This document shows positions 59,721 through 64,000 of a stretch of 64,000 bases of DNA, piece after piece (positions within the stretch are counted from its first letter, which is position 1; each line of letters opens with the position of its first letter). Under the pieces are notes generated by a model that did not search any database, was not told the origin of the DNA, and saw only the letters and a list, made by a program, of their open reading frames with translations. A program made the translations under genes and the position numbers. The stretch comes from Tridacna crocea (Eukaryota > Mollusca > Bivalvia > Cardiida > Cardiidae). Location of the stretch: contig OX031061.1 in assembly GCA_943736015.1 (NCBI GenBank), positions 14,579,290 to 14,643,289 of the forward strand, given 5' to 3'.

Positions 59721-59772
59721 TTAGTATTGAATTAAAAAATTTGTTTTAGTTATTTAGTAGGATAAGGGTTAA

Positions 59773-60177
59773 AGGTTAGTAAAAGTTTAGATTTATCTGA
59801 TCTAAAACCATCTTCAGATGACAAATGAAATAAAGTTTAAATGCAGGAAATTGCATGTGATAGGTTAGAAAATGTAAGAAAAGAAAAAAAGGCCCTAATT
59901 TCTAGGGTCGACAGATGGCAGGATTGTTTGAACAGTATATACCATGTTTAACATGAGGTAAAAAGCCTGATCAGCAATTTAGTGAAGTATAACCCCAAAA
60001 CAAAAGCATAGAAAATATCTTTTATTGTATAATGGTACAATGCATTATATTTATTGTCATGGTTGCCATGTTACTCTTCACTCTTTACCAGAATCAAGAA
60101 TTTTATCTTGTCTATAGTCTATACCAAAAGTGTTCATTATGATAGGGCACCTTAATGGGATTGCTGTAACATTGTCT
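59773..60177. other. ATPase intron 8, no recognised feature
   Basis: AT-rich; a faint MITE-like stretch (GATCTAAAACCATCTTCAGA) near 59800 is too decayed to classify. Confidence 0.3.
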
Positions 60178-60398
60178 TTAACCCATTACCACACAATCCC
60201 TACTTTTGACGCCCTTGAGAAAGAGGCCTTTAGAAAACATTGTGGGAAAATGCTGGTAACCAGCATTTTCTCCTTTTCCCACAATGTTGTCTACCCTTCA
60301 CAAAACAAATTTCAAATTTTCAATCACTTTTATTTTGTCGTCTGCAAATGCTTTCGATTTGGACTTGCCTATAATATTGTCGTTTTGAAATGAGTTAA
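60178..60398 (-). mobile_element. TTAA MITE, family A, part of one arm deleted
   Basis: TTAA at both ends. The left arm reads GTGGGAAAATGCTGG, lacking AGGAGAAA, while the right arm CCAGCATTTTCTCC is complete. Confidence 0.8.
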
Positions 60399-60569
60399 AG
60401 AAGACTGTACACATTTGGAGGATAGACAATGCTTAGATTACGGATTGTAAGCCAAAACCATACAATTTTGATGATGAAAGGCGATGTTACAAATTCCCAT
60501 TTAGGTACCCTATCTTTAGAGGTCACAAAAGTAGTGGCCTCAATTATAAGATATGACTGTGAGAGGGCA

Positions 60570-60675
60570 TTAAGGATTGTGGGAAAAGGAGAAAATATTC
60601 ACCAGAATTTTCTCATTTGCAATAACACTATGTCAGGGTCTTAGGAAAAACATTATTTTTCTGGTAAAGAGTTAA
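60570..60675 (-). mobile_element. Family A fragment
   Basis: GGATTGTGGGAAAAGGAGAA, decayed centre, TGGTAAAGAGTTAA end. Confidence 0.45.
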
Positions 60676-60796
60676 TTTTGTATGATATTCAGTTAAAAAG
60701 CACCCATTTTTATCCAATCATTTTATTCTGAGTGGGAAGAACGAAGTTAATTTTAAATTTGAACTTATGTCTTTCATGAATATTCATCATAACCAT

Positions 60797-61010
60797 TTAA
60801 CCTTTTGCCATTTTACAAAGTTTTTGACTGGACAAAGTTGAAAGCCTAACAATGTTGAAAGTAAGACAAAAACTGAAATTCCTTGATGAATGAGAAACAT
60901 AGGAAAAGCAGAAAGTGCTGGTTACCAGCATTTTCTGCTTTTCCAACTTGGTTTTCAAAACTCCTCTCCTAAGGATGGTCAAAAGTCTGGATTTTGTGGT
61001 AAAGGGTTAA
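60797..61010 (+). mobile_element. TTAA MITE, family A
   Basis: TTAA at both ends. Arms GGAAAAGCAGAAA / TTTCTGCTTTTCC carry a paired G-to-C change relative to the consensus. Shares its right TTAA with the next copy. Confidence 0.8.
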
Positions 61011-61235
61011 CCCTTTCCCAAACAATCCCTGGTTTTTACGGGTCTGGAATAGTAGCCTTTTGAAAACATTGTGGGAAAAGGAGAAAATGCTGGTAACCAG
61101 CATTTTCTCCTTTTCCCACAATGTTTTCTACCCTATCATAGACAGAAATCATCTTTTCAGCAAGAGTTGAATTGTCGTCTGCAAATGCTTTCAATTTGGT
61201 CTAGTCCAAAAGTTTGTCGTTTGGGAAAGGGTTAA
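61007..61235 (-). mobile_element. TTAA MITE, family A
   Basis: TTAA at both ends; exact centre. Near-twin of 51592-51821. Confidence 0.88.
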
Positions 61236-61269
61236 GACATTTTGTCACTCCAAATTATAGATAAAACAA

Positions 61270-61350
61270 ATATAGAAAACAACATTTTGACAAAAGGAGA
61301 AATTTCTTTTGATCAAGCATATGCTCCCTAACACCACTGTTTTCATTCAC
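61270..61350. mobile_element. Decayed MITE centre
   Basis: AACATTTTGACAAAAGGAGA with ATTTCTTTTGATCAAGC; ends lost. Confidence 0.35.
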
Positions 61351-61403
61351 ATTGTGTAATGTAGCATACCTTGATTTATCTGATATATTTTTACATGGAT
61401 AGC

Positions 61404-61628
61404 TTAACCCTTTCCCAAATGACAAACTTTTGGACTAGACCAAATCGAAAGCTTTTTCAGACAACAATTCATCTCTTGCTGAAAAGATGATTTCTGGCTA
61501 TGTTAGGGTAGAAAACATTGGGGGGAAAGGAGAAAATGCTGGTTACCAGCATTTTCTCCTTTTCCCACAACGTTTTCAAAAGGCTATGTTGACCCGTAAA
61601 AACCAGGGATTGTATGTGAAAGGATTAA
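61404..61628 (+). mobile_element. TTAA MITE, family A
   Basis: TTAA at both ends; GGACTAGACCAAATCGAAAG left as in 62579-62806; right end GATTGTATGTGAAAGG. Confidence 0.83.
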
Positions 61629-61719
61629 GTTTCAACTGATGCCAATTTGTTGTTGGGAGTTATTCTATGTAAAGCTTATAGCACTTTCAACTCTGTATGT
61701 TCAGTCACATTTAGAATAT

Positions 61720-61795
61720 CTAGGTAAAGTGGACAGATCAAAGATCTGACAGCAGGTTTTATGTAGTCTGATCTTGATCTTCACTCATGATAAAG
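61720..61795. repeat. Family F palindrome, decayed
   Basis: GTGGACAGATCAAAGATC / GTAGTCTGATCTTGATC with degraded inner arms. Confidence 0.45.
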
Positions 61796-62068
61796 ACAGC
61801 TATGGTTGTGAAAAGTGCTTGAATGTGAATGAATGAGAATATAGGAAAGTCTGTCTTTACATGCTCTACACTCGATATGATACCTGCATACTTGTCATTG
61901 ATCGAGTTTTGTCTTTATGTCGTCTTTTTTAGTTAATGGGCAGTTTTGATTTTTTTTTTTTATCAAAAAAAAAAATTTGGAAATGGAAAATTAACAATTT
62001 CACTGTGTATGATATAGATTTAAATGTATTATGACATCTGCTTTGATATTTTGGCCTCTACGGGGCCT
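61796..62068. other. ATPase intron 8, unassigned
   Basis: Contains a T-tract followed by an A-tract near 61947-61976, itself a simple fold-back; otherwise nothing. Confidence 0.3.
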
Positions 62069-62303
62069 TTAACATTACCAAATGACAAAATGACAAAATC
62101 TCAGGTTTGTCCAAATCAAAAGCATTTGTAGATGATAAAATAAAACTGACTGAAAACTTGAAATTTGGTATGTGAAGGGTAGAAAACATTGTGGGAAAAG
62201 AAGAAAATGCTGGTTACGAGCATTTTCTCCTTTTCCCAAAATGTTTTCAAAAGGCTTCCTTTTCAGGGTCGTCAAATGTAGGGAATGAGTGATAATGGGT
62301 TAA
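62069..62303 (+). mobile_element. TTAA MITE, family A
   Basis: TTAA at both ends; AAAGCATTTGTAGATGAT left; CTTCCTTTTCAGGGTCGTC right. Outer right arm CCCAAAATG is not compensated. Confidence 0.8.
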
Positions 62304-62578
62304 CAAAAGGTTTTGTATCGCAAAATCCTTTATAATAAAGATTTTTGTTTAAAATGAATGTGTCACTTCTCTAACATTCTAAGGGTAAGACATGAAAGAA
62401 ATACACAAAGAATGATCAGTGCACAATATGTAAGGCTTGAACACTGGCACCTATTTATTGTTAAGTTCACTGGCTATAAAACAGTAGTTTTATGAAGACA
62501 ATAATAGACTAATAAGCTTAATCTAAGCTAAATGCATGCACTATGAGTGACCAAAGGAAATACGTTCAGTTTGATATT
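62304..62578. other. ATPase intron 8, unassigned
   Basis: Nothing recognised. Confidence 0.3.
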
Positions 62579-62806
62579 TTAACCCTTTCCCAAATGACAA
62601 ACTTTTGGACTAGACCAAATTGAAAGCATTTGCAGATGACAATTCAAGTCTTGCTGAAAAGATGATTTCTGTCTATGAAAGGGTAGAAAACATTGTGGGA
62701 AAAGGAGAAAATGCTGGTTACCAGCATTTTCTCCTTTTCCCACAATGTTTTCAAAAGGCTACTATTCTAGAACCGTAAAAACCGGGGATTGTTTGGGAAA
62801 GGGTTA
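62579..62806 (+). mobile_element. TTAA MITE, family A
   Basis: TTAA at both ends; full exact palindrome including CATTGTGGG / CCCACAATG; right end GATTGTTTGGGAAAGGG. Confidence 0.9.
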
Positions 62807-62829
62807 AACTATGTCTAGATGTTTTGGGT

Positions 62830-62960
62830 TGTTTACCCTGAGACTGCTAAGTGGGACTCGCTGACCTTTTGCGGACAGTGTAGATTAAGATAAGACTGCA
62901 CAGAACATGCAGTCTTATTTTGGATCTACACTGTTTGATTAGGAGGTATTATTCACAAAA
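62830..62960. mobile_element. Family F element, partial
   Basis: GCTAAGTGGGACTCGCTGACC, written in part, and the palindrome AAGACTGCACAGAACATGCA; inner arms ATAAGACTGCA / TGCAGTCTTAT carry a paired change. Confidence 0.6.
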
Positions 62961-63088
62961 TATTATTTGAATTAGCAACATTTGGATTTTTACATTGAAA
63001 TTTTTTATTCGAGTTATTCTATTGACAGTGTTTACTTTCTTATACAACTGGCATCCAACTTACACAAAGAGATTATGGAATTAATGTT

Positions 63089-63377
63089 TTAACCCTTTTC
63101 CACCCATTTACTTCTCTGACTCCTCAGTAACCTTGGGGTAGAGGGCTTTTGAAAACATTGTGGGAAATTGAGAAAATGCTGGTTTCCAGGATTTGGTAGA
63201 GGGCTTTTGATAACATCGTGGGAAAAGGAGAAAATGCTGGTTTCCAGCATTTTCTCTTTTTCCCACAATGTTTTCTACGCTGTCAAAGACAAGTTACACT
63301 TGGGCTACCTTCAATTTGTCACTGCAAAATTAATGAATTTGGATGAGTCTAAAATTTTGCCATTTGGTGAAGAGTAA
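63089..63377 (-). mobile_element. Family A MITE with internal duplication
   Basis: TTAACCCTTTTCCACCC left. A block of about 58 bp (GGTAGAGGGCTTTTGA to CTGGTTTCCAGGATTT) is repeated in tandem before the complete palindrome AAAATGCTGGTTTCCAGCAT. Right end GCCATTTGGTGAAGAGTAA. Confidence 0.75.
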
Positions 63378-64000
63378 ATATTATTGTTCATGCATATTAC
63401 TGTAGCTCATTTATCTTGGAAGGTAGTTGAGTAATACAGGGCCTTTATTATTAATCCTAGCAAAATTTTTCTAGATAAATGTGTTTTTTTTTTTAAATTA
63501 TTTTCCTTCAGTTGACGAGGGTTTGGTCAGTTCACCAGTTAAGTTTATGTTTTCATTCAAAATACACAGTGGTTTTTAATGTTTTATATAATTTTTTTTC
63601 TATTCTAGATTCACAGCTTTCTTCAAAATATTTAGTACAATCGTTTTTGATTGCAGTTTAGAACTACTCACTTTAGTTTTTGTTGCATATATCTGTTATT
63701 GATAGAGATATTTATGAAAAACATTGTCAAATGTGTATCAGTCGGGATGGTGACTGAAACTCTCCTTTTAAATACAAAATCATTTATTCCATACCAGTAT
63801 ATTTGAGGATACATCTCTTGAATTCAACCATCAATTTCAGCATTCCTTTTTTTCCCCTTGCGTTAAATAACTGTTACACATTGAAAGCTACAGTTGAAGT
63901 TATTACTATAACAAACTTTTATCCACTCTGGTACTTTAATATGTATTACTTAAACTTTGTTATTAAAAACTGTCAAGTTGTGGGTGCTACTTGTAAGTGT
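63378..64000. other. ATPase intron 8, right edge
   Basis: AT-rich sequence with T-tracts; the next expected exon (beginning with the rest of the DQS codon stretch and the ATP-binding domain) is not found before the window ends. Confidence 0.5.

Larger units (their letters stand above)
57847..59772. mobile_element. Family F TTAA element hosting the 156-bp-array transposon
   Basis: Left TTAACCCTTAGGCTGCTAGG with the exact palindrome GATCAGACTGCAC / GTGCAGTCTGATC, and right part AAAAATTTGTTTTAG...AGGATAAGGGTTAA. Together they match 17298-17520 once 58008-59720 is removed. Confidence 0.72.

Noticed and set aside
63480-64000. Next ATPase exon near the right edge
   Set aside because: Searched for the expected segment following DQS and the nucleotide-binding domain motifs; none found in any + frame with an acceptor.

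Overview
The window is nuclear DNA from a metazoan, most likely a bivalve mollusc. Two conserved animal genes with GT-AG introns lie on the + strand, set in AT-rich DNA crowded with short DNA-transposon derivatives (MITEs), tRNA-derived SINEs and hairpin repeats of a kind common in bivalve genomes. The phylum is an inference from repeat style and protein similarity; no species is claimed.

Layout. 1-5453: repeat-rich upstream DNA with a possible RPS19 leader exon near 4.1 kb. 5454-13531: complete coding region of ribosomal protein S19 (eS19), five coding exons, 144 residues, polyA signal at 13545. 13551-38090: about 24.5 kb of intergenic DNA made largely of nested mobile elements, with no supportable host gene. 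38091 to the right edge: the first eight coding exons (416 complete codons) of the Na+/K+-ATPase alpha subunit gene, from the initiator Met through M1-M4, the TGES actuator loop and the DKTGT phosphorylation site. The remaining exons lie beyond the window.

The dominant feature is a group of about 65-80 full or broken MITEs, roughly 200-235 bp, flanked by TTAA and ending CCCTTT...AAAGGG. Nearly all carry a near-perfect palindrome of about 50-60 bp at their centre. They fall into local families A-D by centre and flank, and two further TTAA families (E, F) share the target. Family names used here are local to this annotation. The palindrome arms co-vary: subfamilies and single copies carry matching changes on both arms, suggesting one arm is repaired from the other or that RNA or DNA pairing is maintained. 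Elements stand back to back sharing one TTAA, nest in each other, and sit within 14-30 bp of ATPase exons.

Other highlights are a candidate in-frame 33-nt cassette exon that would enlarge the M1-M2 extracellular (ouabain-site) loop of the ATPase; a hAT-like element nested in a MITE with a clean 6-bp duplication; two 0.7-kb copies of one hAT-like element in introns of the two genes; an internally deleted mariner; and a ten-copy 156-bp array with a four-unit higher-order period. No rRNA, bona fide tRNA, CRISPR or prokaryotic feature was found. All boundaries were read by eye, so element ends may be off by a few bases and exon joins are predictions from splice signals and reading frame.
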